Shown here piece after piece: positions 42,245-51,498 of a stretch of DNA of 64,000 nt. This DNA comes from Hyphomicrobiales bacterium (GTDB lineage: Bacteria > Pseudomonadota > Alphaproteobacteria > Rhizobiales > NORP267). Position numbers and translations under genes: made by a program. Each line of letters begins with the position of its first letter. Position 1 is the stretch's first letter. The notes under the pieces are model-generated. The model was not told the origin of the DNA and searched no databases. It saw only the letters and a program-made list of their open reading frames with translations. The stretch covers positions 62,001 to 126,000 of the forward strand of contig JAJFHA010000007.1 in assembly GCA_021775875.1 (NCBI GenBank). The letters run 5' to 3'.

Positions 42245-43513
42245 ATGCATCATTTCAGCTATAAAAATGGCGTCCTCTACGCAGAAGACGTGACCCTTGA
42301 CCAATTGGCGGACGAAGTTGGCACCCCGTTTTATTGTTATTCAAGCGCAACATTAGAGCGCCATTACAGGGTTTTTTCGGAAGAATTTTCCGACCTGTCT
42401 TCGATGGTCTGTTACGCCATGAAAGCAAATTCCAACCAGGCTGTTCTGACAACGCTGGCTCGTCTTGGCGCAGGCGCCGACGTGGTATCTGAAGGTGAAT
42501 TGCACCGGGCATTGGCGGCAGGCATTCCGGCTGAGCGGATATTATTTTCCGGCGTCGGCAAGACCAGACGCGAAATGCGGCTCGCGCTCGACGTTGGTAT
42601 CCATTGTTTCAATGTGGAATCTGAACCCGAACTCGCCGTCCTGAATGAAGTTGCCGGAGAAATGGGCAAGGTCGCGCCCATTTCGATCCGCATCAACCCC
42701 GATGTGGATGCGCGCACCCACGCCAAAATCTCTACCGGCAAATCCGAGAACAAATTCGGCATTCCCTGGACCCGCGCCCGCGACGTTTACGGCCACGCCG
42801 CCGCCATGCCCAATCTGCGCGTGGTCGGCATAGACACCCATATCGGCAGTCAGATCACCGAACTGGAGCCCTTCGACGCTGCCTTTGCGCGGCTCGCTAC
42901 ATTGATCGGGAATTTGCGCGAAGACGGCCACACAATCGAGCATATCGATCTCGGTGGTGGCCTTGGCATCCCCTACGGACAGGGCAGCGAAGAGCCACCC
43001 ACACCATCGGCCTACGCTGAAATTGTGCGCCGGAATGTGAGAGATCTCGATTGCCAGGTGATTTTTGAGCCCGGCAGATTGATCGCCGGCAATGCGGGTA
43101 TTCTTGTCACCGAAGTAATTTATGTAAAAGCCGGAGCGGACAAAACCTTCGTCATTGTCGATGCCGCCATGAATGATCTGATACGCCCGACATTATACAA
43201 CGCAGAACATGATTTTCAGCCGGTCACCGAGCCAAACCCGGACGGTCCTAAAATCCGCGCTGATATTGTCGGACCGGTTTGCGAAACTGGTGATTATCTG
43301 GCGCTAGACCGCACCATGCCTGAAGTTAAAGCTGGCGACCGGTTGGCGTTCATGACCGCAGGAGCTTACGGGGCGGTTCAATCCTCCACCTATAATGGCC
43401 GCTTGCTGATACCGGAAGTCATGGTCAAGGACGCAGCGCATCACATCGTTCGGCCACGGCCAAGTTTTGATGACCTGATCGCACTTGATTCTGTTCCCGA
43501 CTGGCTCAGCTGA
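42245..43513 (+). CDS. lysA: diaminopimelate decarboxylase
   Basis: A 422-residue PLP enzyme of fold type III producing lysine from meso-diaminopimelate. VCYAMKANSNQAVL holds the PLP Lys near residue 60. GADVVSEGELHRAL, INPDVDARTHAKISTGKSENKFGI, GIDTHIGSQI and the glycine loop DLGGGLGI follow. FEPGRLIAGNAG binds phosphate, and VGPVCETGDYLA carries the active-site Cys from the partner subunit. All are intact and the length is normal. Confidence 0.96.
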   Translation: MHHFSYKNGVLYAEDVTLDQLADEVGTPFYCYSSATLERHYRVFSEEFSDLSSMVCYAMKANSNQAVLTTLARLGAGADVVSEGELHRALAAGIPAERILFSGVGKTRREMRLALDVGIHCFNVESEPELAVLNEVAGEMGKVAPISIRINPDVDARTHAKISTGKSENKFGIPWTRARDVYGHAAAMPNLRVVGIDTHIGSQITELEPFDAAFARLATLIGNLREDGHTIEHIDLGGGLGIPYGQGSEEPPTPSAYAEIVRRNVRDLDCQVIFEPGRLIAGNAGILVTEVIYVKAGADKTFVIVDAAMNDLIRPTLYNAEHDFQPVTEPNPDGPKIRADIVGPVCETGDYLALDRTMPEVKAGDRLAFMTAGAYGAVQSSTYNGRLLIPEVMVKDAAHHIVRPRPSFDDLIALDSVPDWLS

Positions 43514-43597
43514 ACCAAACTATGCTAGCCTGTTTTTTGGGGAGCGGAGACAAATAATGACGCGGTGACGTTAAAACCCGGCACCGGCGGGAAATCC

Positions 43598-46114
43598 ATG
43601 AGCATGCCTCGACCAGACGAAACACAATCGGCACCTGATCTGTCATCGCCTGATCTGTTGGGCCAACATAAATTGGCGCGGCGGATAGGTATGACCCGGT
43701 TGGCGCTTTTCTGGGAACGTTTATGGCCCACCTTCTGGCCAGTCATGCTGGTGATCGGGCTGTTTCTGATATCCGCGCTGTTTGGATTGTGGGACACCCT
43801 GCAGCCAACGATCCGCATGATCGGCATGGCCATATTTGCACTGTCCCTGATCGCAGCCCTTGTTCCGGTATTTCGCACCCAGATCCCATCACGCGAAAAA
43901 GCGCTTCGCCGTATCGAGCAACGGTCCGGCATCCAGCATCGCCCGGCATCATCTTATGAAGACCCACTGACACTAGGTGAGGATAGTCCCCAGGCTCAAA
44001 AATTGTGGCGAGCACACAAGGCCCGATTGGCAGACCAGATGGCGCGGTTGAAGGCGGTCTGGCCGCGCTCTGAATTTGCCAGCAGCGACCCCTATGCCAT
44101 GCGCGTGCCGCTGGCCATGATGCTTATTATCGGGTTTTTATTCGCAGGCTCCAGCTGGTCGGATCAGATATCCAGCCCCTTCAGTTTTGCCGACCGATCA
44201 CCCGCCAGCCCGATCCAGATTGATGCCTGGATTACGCCGCCGGATTATACCGGGCGGCCACCACTATTTTTGACCGGTCCGGCTTCCGCCCGCCCGGACG
44301 AAGAGAGCGGGACTTATAAAATCCCTGCCAACAGTGAATTTATTTTGCGAGCGCAGGGCGACCGGAAAATTTCGATCGGAATGCGCCCTATCAATGGCGC
44401 GCCGGCAGACCCGACCTCGTCCGGCAGCGATTTTGCCATTACCGCTCCAGATGAGAATGTGCGGGAATATCGCGGCAACATTGCCGACAATCGACAAATC
44501 ACAATCCTCGACGGCGAGATCATTATCGGTCAATGGCGGCTCGATATCATCCATGATCAAATTCCAAAAATCGTGCTGCTCGGCCCGCCTGAATCCTCCA
44601 ATGCCGGTGTCCTGCGCCTTGGCTATAGGGTCAGCGATGATTACGGCGTCATTGCCGGGGAAGGCCTGATTGAGCGCGCCCCGGTTTACGAAGACGATCA
44701 AACCGGCCAGGACACAACGTCACCATTGTTTGATGCGCCGCGCTTTCCCCTGGCCCTGCCGCAATCCAGAACCCGCGATGGTGAAGCTCAGGTTTATCAG
44801 GACCTGACCTCCCACCCCTGGGCCGGGACGCAGGTTCTGTTGCGCTTGCAGGTTTATGACGATGCCGGTCAGATCGGCGAGAGCGCCGAAGTAGCATTCA
44901 CCCTGCCCGTGCGCACCTTCACCGACCCGTTGGCTCGCGCCATCATCGAGCAACGTCACAAGCTCGCCGTCACACCGTCTGAATATGCGACCGTCGGCCG
45001 GGCACTGGATGCTTTGTCAATTGCGCCGGAGACATTCATCCCTGATCTTCAGATATTTTTGGCCCTGCGCGCCGCCCGCTGGCGGCTTGGGTTGCGGCAA
45101 GACAATGAAACCCTGATCAGCGTGATCGAGCAACTTTGGCAAATCGCACTGAAGCTTGAAAATGGCGACCTGTCGGAAGCCGAACAGCAATTGCGCGCCG
45201 CCCAGGAAGCCCTGCAACAGGCCTTGGCCCGAGACGCATCAACGCAAGAGATTGAGCAACGAATCGAAGACCTTCGCCAGGCCTTGAGCGACTATTTACA
45301 GGCTTTGTCTCAAGATGCCCAGAATAGCGATCCTTCCGGGGACACGCAGCAATCTTCGCAGGATGACGCCCTCACCTCGCAGGACCTGTCCCGCATGCTC
45401 GACAATATCCAGAATATGGCCCGCAACGGTGCCCGCGATCAGGCCCAACAGATGTTGAGCCAGTTGCAGGACCTGCTGGAAAATCTGCGCATGGGCCAGA
45501 TGCAGCAACAAACCGGGCAGCAGCGGCAAATGTCAGAATCGCTCGAACAACTCGGCGACATGATCGACCAGCAGCGCGAATTGATGGACGAAAGTTTCCG
45601 CATGGACCAACAGGATGAGCCCAATGGTTCAGATAGCGACCGCCGCGCCGAACTTGGTGACATGCAACAACGCCAGGCCGATTTGCAGGCCACCCTTGAA
45701 CAATTGATGGAGCAATTGAACAACCTGAATTCTGATTCCGGCGAGGAGTTTGACGACGCCAAAGGAAATATGGGCGACGCCATCAACGCGCTCGGCGAAG
45801 GCAGCACTGGTCAGGCAACAGAAGATCAGGGTGAAGCACTGCAGAATTTGCGCGAAGGTGCAGGCGCTCTGGCTGAACAATTAGCCGAGAGCCTCGCCCA
45901 GAGCGGTAGCCGCCAGGGTAACCAGACCACCGATCCGCTGGGCCGCCCCCGGCCAACAAACGATCCCGATCTGGGTATGAATGTACAGGTGCCAGATGAA
46001 ATTGAGATACAACGCGCAAGGGAAATTCTTGAAGAATTGCGTCGCCGTTATGGCGAGCGTCACCGCCCTCGTATCGAGCTGGATTATTTTGAGCGTCTGC
46101 TACGGCGGTTCTAG
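43598..46114 (+). CDS. TIGR02302/DUF4175 family large membrane protein
   Basis: About 838 residues. The start at 43598 (GGCGGGAA upstream) is chosen; GTG 43565 is the alternative. Two N-terminal hydrophobic helices (FWPVMLVIGLFLISALFGLW; MIGMAIFALSLIAALVPVF) and a third near residue 180 anchor it. A beta-rich central region follows (IDAWITPPDYTGRPPLFL). From about residue 530 it is strongly helical, Gln/Asp/Glu-rich and coiled-coil-like (QQQTGQQRQMSESLEQL). It ends RRRYGERHRPRIELDYFERLLRRF, the conserved family tail. The family is alphaproteobacterial and of unknown, probably envelope-related, function. Confidence 0.9.
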   Translation: MSMPRPDETQSAPDLSSPDLLGQHKLARRIGMTRLALFWERLWPTFWPVMLVIGLFLISALFGLWDTLQPTIRMIGMAIFALSLIAALVPVFRTQIPSREKALRRIEQRSGIQHRPASSYEDPLTLGEDSPQAQKLWRAHKARLADQMARLKAVWPRSEFASSDPYAMRVPLAMMLIIGFLFAGSSWSDQISSPFSFADRSPASPIQIDAWITPPDYTGRPPLFLTGPASARPDEESGTYKIPANSEFILRAQGDRKISIGMRPINGAPADPTSSGSDFAITAPDENVREYRGNIADNRQITILDGEIIIGQWRLDIIHDQIPKIVLLGPPESSNAGVLRLGYRVSDDYGVIAGEGLIERAPVYEDDQTGQDTTSPLFDAPRFPLALPQSRTRDGEAQVYQDLTSHPWAGTQVLLRLQVYDDAGQIGESAEVAFTLPVRTFTDPLARAIIEQRHKLAVTPSEYATVGRALDALSIAPETFIPDLQIFLALRAARWRLGLRQDNETLISVIEQLWQIALKLENGDLSEAEQQLRAAQEALQQALARDASTQEIEQRIEDLRQALSDYLQALSQDAQNSDPSGDTQQSSQDDALTSQDLSRMLDNIQNMARNGARDQAQQMLSQLQDLLENLRMGQMQQQTGQQRQMSESLEQLGDMIDQQRELMDESFRMDQQDEPNGSDSDRRAELGDMQQRQADLQATLEQLMEQLNNLNSDSGEEFDDAKGNMGDAINALGEGSTGQATEDQGEALQNLREGAGALAEQLAESLAQSGSRQGNQTTDPLGRPRPTNDPDLGMNVQVPDEIEIQRAREILEELRRRYGERHRPRIELDYFERLLRRF

Positions 46115-46132
46115 AACCAACCGTCTTGTTGT

Positions 46133-46687
46133 CTAATCGTCGTCAGTATGAACCACGCCGACAAACGGCAATTCGCGAAACGAATGAGCCATATCGATCC
46201 CGTAGCCGACAACAAAAAGGTCCGGGCATTCAAAGCCCACATAATCCGCCTGCAAATCAACAACTCGTTTGTCCGGCTTATCAAGCAACACACAGGTCTT
46301 GACGCTTTTTGCCTTGCGGGCGACCAGCAGGTCTTTTGCAAATGCCAAAGTGCGCCCGGATTCCAGAATATCATCGATCAGAAGTACATTGAGATCTGCG
46401 ACATCGGTCTCCACGTCTCGCAATATCTTCACATCACCGCTGGATTTTGTGCCCGCGCCATAGCTGGAAAGTGAAAAGAAATCCACTTCCGGCGCAAGCC
46501 CTGCGTGATGTAACGCCCGCAATAAATCAGCGGCAAACACAAAGCTACCCTTGAGCACAGGAACCACCAGCAGGTTTTCGGTATCACCCGCTGCTATTTC
46601 AACTGCCAATTCCAGATTGCGCGCGGCAATTTTCTCAGCTTCAAACAGAACGTCAATTCTGGTTGCCGGATGACCCTTGGTCCTCAT
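46133..46687 (-). CDS. hpt: hypoxanthine phosphoribosyltransferase
   Basis: A 184-residue type I phosphoribosyltransferase for purine salvage. VLKGSFVFAADLLRAL is the PPi loop region, FFSLSSYGAGTKSSGDVKI the flexible loop, VLLIDDILESGRTLAFAKDLL the PRPP-binding motif with the acidic pair, and YVGFECPDLFVVGYGID the purine pocket. The start at ATG 46687 is normal. It ends about 18 bp from the convergent TIGR02302 gene. Confidence 0.93.
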   Translation of the reverse strand: MRTKGHPATRIDVLFEAEKIAARNLELAVEIAAGDTENLLVVPVLKGSFVFAADLLRALHHAGLAPEVDFFSLSSYGAGTKSSGDVKILRDVETDVADLNVLLIDDILESGRTLAFAKDLLVARKAKSVKTCVLLDKPDKRVVDLQADYVGFECPDLFVVGYGIDMAHSFRELPFVGVVHTDDD

Positions 46688-46695
46688 AAATGAAT

Positions 46696-47580
46696 TTACC
46701 TTGCAAACCGTACCAGTATTTCCTGCGCTGCCGGCGGCGACGCAAGCCGTGTCTCAAAGGGCACAGCACCAGAAGGTAACAGCAAATCGCGCCCCGCGCT
46801 TCCGGACCAGTGATAAATTTCCTGCTCATGGCCATTGCGCAGAGAAAACCTTATCATGGGAAGTTCAACCGGCGCATCGGTAATATTGACTATTTCCCCA
46901 CGTACTGTCAGCACGGTCAGCCCGTCTTCATAGGCCCGGGCATAGGCAATATCGCGAAATTCAAGACCGCGCAAATTGACCTCAATTCCAACAAGCGCGT
47001 AAAGCCGAGCCATGCCGGGCGCAAGGCGTACCATCGGATCTTGAAACATTACCAGGCCGCTGACGACAAGTAGGATTGCAGCCGCGATCGCAGCAAATTT
47101 TTGAATTTTTGAAACCTGCAATGCCAGGGCAGCACCGGAAATGCGGGATCGTGCCCTTTCCCGTGACGCCAGCTTTTCAATATCAACTGTCGCAGCAGCA
47201 ATCTCGTCAGCACCGGCATCCCTATCCGGCGTTTCGATAGTTTCCTCTGTTTCGGTCTCTGTTGAGATTTCAGCATCCGGGACTTCCACCGCCTCGCCAA
47301 AATCATCTGGATCAGAAGAAAAATTCGGGACCGGGTCAGTTTCAAATCCTGAATTGGGATCCGGGTCCATTTCAGCGCTTGCCACATCTATTTCCGGATC
47401 GTGTTCAATTTCCGGGTTCGGTACGAACTCAATTTCATCAGCCATATCCTCAACAGGCACATCTCTGGTGACCATCCAGATATTGCTGCAATTATGGCAT
47501 TTAACCTTACGTCCGGTCGGCCCCAGAAGGGCGTCATCCGCTTCGTAGCTGGTTGTACATTCTGGACAGGTCAGGATCAT
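46696..47580 (-). CDS. zinc-ribbon/DUF3426 membrane protein
   Basis: A 294-residue protein. Its N-terminus is a two-CxxC zinc ribbon of the MJ0042 type (CPECTTSYEADDALL ... KVKCHNCSNIW). Residues 45-145 are very acidic and Asp/Glu/Pro-rich, probably disordered. A single transmembrane helix (FAAIAAAILLVVSGLVMFQD) follows near residue 165. The C-terminal DUF3426-type domain (VNLRGLEFRDIAYARAYEDGLTVLTVRGEIVN) would be periplasmic. The function is unknown. It is divergent from ftsE, the standard alphaproteobacterial position. hpt follows 8 bp downstream. Confidence 0.87.
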   Translation of the reverse strand: MILTCPECTTSYEADDALLGPTGRKVKCHNCSNIWMVTRDVPVEDMADEIEFVPNPEIEHDPEIDVASAEMDPDPNSGFETDPVPNFSSDPDDFGEAVEVPDAEISTETETEETIETPDRDAGADEIAAATVDIEKLASRERARSRISGAALALQVSKIQKFAAIAAAILLVVSGLVMFQDPMVRLAPGMARLYALVGIEVNLRGLEFRDIAYARAYEDGLTVLTVRGEIVNITDAPVELPMIRFSLRNGHEQEIYHWSGSAGRDLLLPSGAVPFETRLASPPAAQEILVRFAR

Positions 47581-47764
47581 TGTAGAGGCTCTTCATACTC
47601 GGAACGGAATTGCCGCATATCCATCCTGGAACAAGGCGTACATACCGTCGGCCAATGATTGCCTCATTTACGCTTAAGATCGCGTTAAAACTAGTTCGAC
47701 ATAACTAAGGTCTGGACCCTAAAGTCTGGTTCCATATTTTGCAGGTAATGAAAGGGTTTGCGCA

Positions 47765-48424
47765 GTGATTCGCTTCGAAAATGTTGGCCTGCGTTACGGC
47801 ATGGGGCCGGAAATTTTGCGCAACATCTCATTCCATGTGGCGCCAGGTTCTTTTCATTTCCTGACCGGACCGTCTGGTGCCGGTAAAACTACATTGTTGC
47901 GCCTGCTCTTCATGGCTCTCAAACCAACCCGTGGCCTCGTCAATTTATTCGGTCAGGATGTAGCCTCGCTGTCGTCAACTGATCTGCCTGAATTACGACG
48001 CAAGGTTGGGGTCGTATTTCAGGATTTCAGGTTACTGAACCATTTGACCACCTTTGAAAATGTCGCCCTTCCCCTGCGCGCCACCGAACAACCTGAACAG
48101 GATTATCGGGCCAACGTGGTTGAATTGCTGAAATGGGTCGGGCTTGGTGATCGTATGCGAGCCAGCCCGGAGGTTTTGTCGGGCGGTGAAAAACAACGCG
48201 CCGCGATCGCCCGTGCCGTAGTCGGCCAGCCTCAACTTTTGCTCGCCGATGAACCAACCGGCAATGTGGACCCGAGCATGGCCAAACGGCTGCTCGGTCT
48301 GTTTGAAGAACTCAACAAGCTCGGCACCACAGTTATTATCGCCACCCATGATGTTGAATTGATGCGCTTGTCCGATGCCCCCCACATGATCCTCGAAGAT
48401 GGTCATTTAGGGATCGAATCCTGA
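47765..48424 (+). CDS. ftsE: cell division ATP-binding protein FtsE
   Basis: A 219-residue ABC ATPase. Walker A is GPSGAGKTTLL, the Q-loop VGVVFQDFRLL, the signature LSGGEKQRAAIARAVV, Walker B LLLADEPTGNVD, and the switch His lies in IIATHDVELM. The start is GTG at 47765. With FtsX it controls septal peptidoglycan hydrolases. ftsX begins 8 bp after the stop. Confidence 0.95.
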   Translation: MIRFENVGLRYGMGPEILRNISFHVAPGSFHFLTGPSGAGKTTLLRLLFMALKPTRGLVNLFGQDVASLSSTDLPELRRKVGVVFQDFRLLNHLTTFENVALPLRATEQPEQDYRANVVELLKWVGLGDRMRASPEVLSGGEKQRAAIARAVVGQPQLLLADEPTGNVDPSMAKRLLGLFEELNKLGTTVIIATHDVELMRLSDAPHMILEDGHLGIES

Positions 48425-48432
48425 AAAACGCC

Positions 48433-49440
48433 ATGAGCCGCAAACCACAAAAACCCGTCATCCCTCCCGGTAAACCGAAATCGCGTCCAAAAGCCACACC
48501 TGCACCTGCCGGTTGGTTACAGCGTTATTTTGACCGTATCACCCATAAATCAACACCGATTGTACCGGTTGAAAATGTAATTGGCCGGGCTTTGGTTCTG
48601 GTCACTGCGATCATGTGTTTTTTAGCCTGTCTGGCGCTTGGTACGGCTTGGGCCGTCCACCGGGCCTCCGTTGCATGGACAAGCGAGGCCGCCAGCGAGC
48701 TGACTCTACAGATCAAGCCTGTTGAGGGCCTCAATATGACAGACGAAGTCACCAAGGCGATGCGCCATCTGGGAAATGTGAACGGTGTTGTACGCGCCGA
48801 ACCGATTTCAAACGAAGAGACCCGGAAATTGCTTGAACCATGGCTGGGAGCTGAACTGAATTTCGAGGAACTTCCGGTGCCGCAATTGATTACGGTCGAA
48901 ATTGATCGCCGCAACCCTCCAAATTTGCAGGTTTTGGCATCAGACCTGATCGCCATTGTCCCAGGCGCCAGGCTTGACGATCATCGGGTTTGGCAAAATC
49001 AGGTCCGGTCGGCGGCAAACTGGATCAAATGGACAAGTTTCCTGGTCCTCATTCTGATGTTAGGGGCGACAATTGCAATCATTGTCTTCGCGACCCAAGG
49101 TGCCATGTCATCAAACCGCGATGTGGTGAATGTGCTGCATTTGGTTGGCGCCCGCGACAAATTTATTGTTCGGGAATTTGAGCGTCATTTCCTGGTGCTT
49201 GGCTTGAAAGGCGGACTTGCCGGCGGATTGCTGGCGGCGACTGCGTTCATTGTGGCCCGTTACGCGCTTGAGCAAATCGCCCCGCGCAGCCTGGACGGCG
49301 AGTTCAACAACCTCATTCACGCGGTTTCAATTGGATGGAGTGGTTTTGCCGCTATCGCCGGAATTGTTGCGTTTCTCGCAATCCTTACTTCACGCACCTC
49401 CAGATATACAGTTTATCGATACCTCAAAAGTGTTGAGTAA
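48433..49440 (+). CDS. ftsX: cell division protein FtsX
   Basis: A 335-residue permease partner of FtsE. A basic, Pro-rich cytosolic N-terminus of about 55 residues precedes TM1 (ALVLVTAIMCFLACLALGTAWAV). A periplasmic domain of about 120 residues follows, then three further helices (FLVLILMLGATIAIIVFA; GGLAGGLLAATAFIVA; AIAGIVAFLAILTS). The cytosolic coupling segment NVLHLVGARDKFIVREFERHF is the FtsX-family signature. Expression is coupled to ftsE. Confidence 0.92.
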   Translation: MSRKPQKPVIPPGKPKSRPKATPAPAGWLQRYFDRITHKSTPIVPVENVIGRALVLVTAIMCFLACLALGTAWAVHRASVAWTSEAASELTLQIKPVEGLNMTDEVTKAMRHLGNVNGVVRAEPISNEETRKLLEPWLGAELNFEELPVPQLITVEIDRRNPPNLQVLASDLIAIVPGARLDDHRVWQNQVRSAANWIKWTSFLVLILMLGATIAIIVFATQGAMSSNRDVVNVLHLVGARDKFIVREFERHFLVLGLKGGLAGGLLAATAFIVARYALEQIAPRSLDGEFNNLIHAVSIGWSGFAAIAGIVAFLAILTSRTSRYTVYRYLKSVE

Positions 49441-49514
49441 ATTCACAATTGAATTTAGTTTGGTGCCGGATGCAGCAACATCAGGAACTGGCATAATTGG
49501 CCAATTCAGGATCA

Positions 49515-50192
49515 ATGCAAAAATTGTCGAATTCAGAACCGGATAACCCGGCTACACCAGAAAAACAGCGCACCGGTCCCTACCGGACTTTGCGTACATT
49601 CGCGTTTTTGTGCGGGCTGTTAGTGGCTTTGTTTCTCGGCGGGTTTCTTATTTTCATAAATGAAATCCCGAAAACCGGAACAGACAATTTACCTCAGGCT
49701 GATGGGATTGTAGCATTAACAGGGGCCGCCGACAGGGTCGAAATCGCGGTCGGATTGTTACATGCAGGCAAAGGTAGAAGGCTTCTTATATCAGGCGTAA
49801 ATACAGCAACTACCAGAGGTGCGTTGGGCCGCTCGATGCCGCAATTTGCAGACCTGTTCGAATGCTGTATCGATCTCGACTATCAGGCCCTCAATACAGT
49901 CGGCAATGCCGATGAGACCCAAAAATGGGTCGAGGATCAGGGTTTCTCGTCGGTCATTATAGTTACCAGTAATTATCATATGCCACGCAGCCTTATCGAA
50001 ATTGAACGGGCCATGCCAAATATCATGTTCATTCCTTATCCAGTTGTGACCGAACGGGTAAAAATTGATCAATGGTGGTCGAACCCTGGATCGCTAAAAT
50101 TGCTCGCGTCCGAATATCTGAAATATCTCGAAGCAATTCTGCGCAGCAATTTTCATAGTGCTACGGCAACAATTATGGGCAGTGCGTATTAA
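49515..50192 (+). CDS. YdcF family (DUF218) membrane-anchored protein
   Basis: About 225 residues from ATG 49515; the track starts six codons earlier at a TTG. One N-terminal helix (FAFLCGLLVALFLGGFLIFI) is followed by a periplasmic DUF218 domain: ADGIVALTGAADRVEIAVGLLHAGKGRRLLISG, LDYQALNTVGNADETQKWV and VIIVTSNYHMPRSLIEIERAM, where the SNYHM segment is the family hallmark. SanA/YdcF relatives act in envelope integrity. The stop overlaps the plsC start (TAATG), so it is in the ftsEX-plsC operon. Confidence 0.87.
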   Translation: MQKLSNSEPDNPATPEKQRTGPYRTLRTFAFLCGLLVALFLGGFLIFINEIPKTGTDNLPQADGIVALTGAADRVEIAVGLLHAGKGRRLLISGVNTATTRGALGRSMPQFADLFECCIDLDYQALNTVGNADETQKWVEDQGFSSVIIVTSNYHMPRSLIEIERAMPNIMFIPYPVVTERVKIDQWWSNPGSLKLLASEYLKYLEAILRSNFHSATATIMGSAY

Positions 50193-50938
50193 TGGCGCCG
50201 GGCAACGGGATAGAACCATCTTCCGCCGTCCGGGCGTTTGCGTTCAATATTATTTTCTACCTCAATTTGGTCAGCTTTATTTTGGCGGCCATGCCTCTGC
50301 TCATTTTTCCAAGACAATATATCAGGGCCTTCGTCCACTTGTGGTCCCACACAAGCCTGTGGTGGTTGAAGGTTCTGACCGGAACAAATTATGAGATCAG
50401 GGGACAGCAGAATATTCCGCAAGGGGCGCTTCTGGTTGCCGCCAAGCATCAGTCTTTTTGGGAGACATTTGCCCTGATGCCGTTATTTGCTGATCCGGTC
50501 ATTGTTTTGAAGCGTGAATTGACATGGATCCCTCTATTGGGATGGATTCTGCGCAAATATGGCTGCATTCCGGTTGATCGCAATGGTGCTTCAAAAGCGC
50601 TCCGCGCCATGCTTGAACAGGCGCGGCTGTCGGCAAAGGAAAACCGCCAAATCATCATTTTCCCGGAAGGAACCCGCCAGGACCCGGATGCGGCACCAGA
50701 CTATAAACCCGGGGTCGGCCTGCTCTATGTGGATCTGAAAATTCCCTGCCTGCCAATAGCTCTGAATTCTGGGTTATACTGGCCGCGCCGTCGCCCGGAA
50801 CGCCATCCTGGCACTATCCTTGTTGATATTTTGTCCCCTATCCCCCCCGGTCTCACGCGAAAACGGTTCTTGCCCCGTATCGAAGCCGAAATTGAAACCG
50901 CCACCGCCAAGCTGGTTGTTGAAGCGCGGGGCGCATAG
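50192..50938 (+). CDS. plsC: 1-acyl-sn-glycerol-3-phosphate acyltransferase
   Basis: A 248-residue membrane acyltransferase completing phosphatidic acid synthesis. Hydrophobic N-terminal segment (AFNIIFYLNLVSFILAAMPLLIF), motif I AKHQSFWE, motif II region LGWILRKYGCIPVDRNGASKALRAM, motif III IIFPEGTRQDPDA and motif IV CLPIALNSG. Motif I reads H-x4-E instead of the classic H-x4-D, a known variant in alphaproteobacterial homologues. It is the last gene of the ftsE-ftsX-YdcF-plsC block. Confidence 0.9.
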   Translation: MAPGNGIEPSSAVRAFAFNIIFYLNLVSFILAAMPLLIFPRQYIRAFVHLWSHTSLWWLKVLTGTNYEIRGQQNIPQGALLVAAKHQSFWETFALMPLFADPVIVLKRELTWIPLLGWILRKYGCIPVDRNGASKALRAMLEQARLSAKENRQIIIFPEGTRQDPDAAPDYKPGVGLLYVDLKIPCLPIALNSGLYWPRRRPERHPGTILVDILSPIPPGLTRKRFLPRIEAEIETATAKLVVEARGA

Positions 50939-51013
50939 TCTGTCAGGGCAGACGGGACAATCGAAATGTACAACATAACCTGCACCACATCAGGCAATGT
51001 TAAAAAATTTTAG

Positions 51014-51041
51014 TTGACATTTCTGATTTTTGTTCTAGTTT
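51014..51041 (+). promoter_or_regulatory. promoter of the SOS-box gene
   Basis: TTGACA (51014-51019), a 16-bp spacer, then TAGTTT (51036-51041). The -10 lies inside the first LexA box, so LexA binding would block RNA polymerase. A start site about seven bases after the -10 falls at the first ATG, making a leaderless message possible. Confidence 0.6.
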
Positions 51042-51046
51042 TGTTC
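51032..51046 (+). promoter_or_regulatory. LexA (SOS) box 1, GTTC-N7-GTTC
   Basis: GTTC-TAGTTTT-GTTC is an exact match to the alphaproteobacterial LexA direct-repeat consensus GTTC-N7-GTTC. It overlaps the -10 element of the promoter and ends two bases before the first ATG. Confidence 0.8.
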
Positions 51047-51048
51047 TC

Positions 51049-51498
51049 ATGGTGATACAAGAACAAAAAATGAACGAACAACCCGCATTCCTGTCCGATC
51101 TAGGCCCATCCAGCCTTGGTCAGCCCAATCTCGGATTATATGATGTGGGCTATTGCTATTGGTTCGGGGCCTCGGGCCGGAAATATGTCCATTCGGTTTA
51201 TCGCCTGGATGCGTGGCCCGGTCATGTAGACGCCAATATTATGCTGGTGCGTAATTGCCCAACCGAAGGCCGACAAATTCTCTGGGCTGGTCAGGCCGGC
51301 AAGGTTCCAGGACAATTGTCCAAACAGGGCATTCTCTCGTGGGCCCGTGCAAATAACGCCAATGAAGTGCATGTGCATCTGCTCGGTGGGTCAGCAAATA
51401 TGCGCGACCAAATCACCAAAGACCTGCAACGGATTGCCCGCATTGGGTCTGCCGGTCTTGTGCGCGATATCAGCCTTGCAGACTCAGGCGGCGTTTAA
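51049..51498 (+). CDS. conserved-looking small protein of unknown function, probable LexA target
   Basis: A 149-residue soluble protein (142 from the second ATG at 51070, MNEQPAF). I do not recognise the family. The centre has aromatic-rich LYDVGYCYWFGASGRKYVHSVYRL and NIMLVRNCP, then ILWAGQAG, EVHVHLLGG and a helical C-terminal part DQITKDLQRIARIG. There is no signal peptide or membrane span. Its promoter carries two perfect LexA boxes flanking the start, so DNA damage should induce it. Neither start has a good Shine-Dalgarno sequence. Its last 15 bp overlap the convergent ChaC gene. A role in damage response or division control is inference. Confidence 0.72.
   Translation: MVIQEQKMNEQPAFLSDLGPSSLGQPNLGLYDVGYCYWFGASGRKYVHSVYRLDAWPGHVDANIMLVRNCPTEGRQILWAGQAGKVPGQLSKQGILSWARANNANEVHVHLLGGSANMRDQITKDLQRIARIGSAGLVRDISLADSGGV
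51061..51075 (-). promoter_or_regulatory. LexA (SOS) box 2, reverse orientation
   Basis: GAAC-AAAAAAT-GAAC is an exact GTTC-N7-GTTC box on the minus strand, 14 bp after box 1 and covering the second in-frame ATG (51070). Together the two boxes form a 44-bp inverted arrangement. Confidence 0.75.

Noticed and set aside
51070-51498. Calling the SOS-box gene a toxin or cell-division inhibitor
   Set aside because: Small alphaproteobacterial SOS-induced division inhibitors such as SidA carry a membrane segment; this protein shows none, so no such function is assigned.
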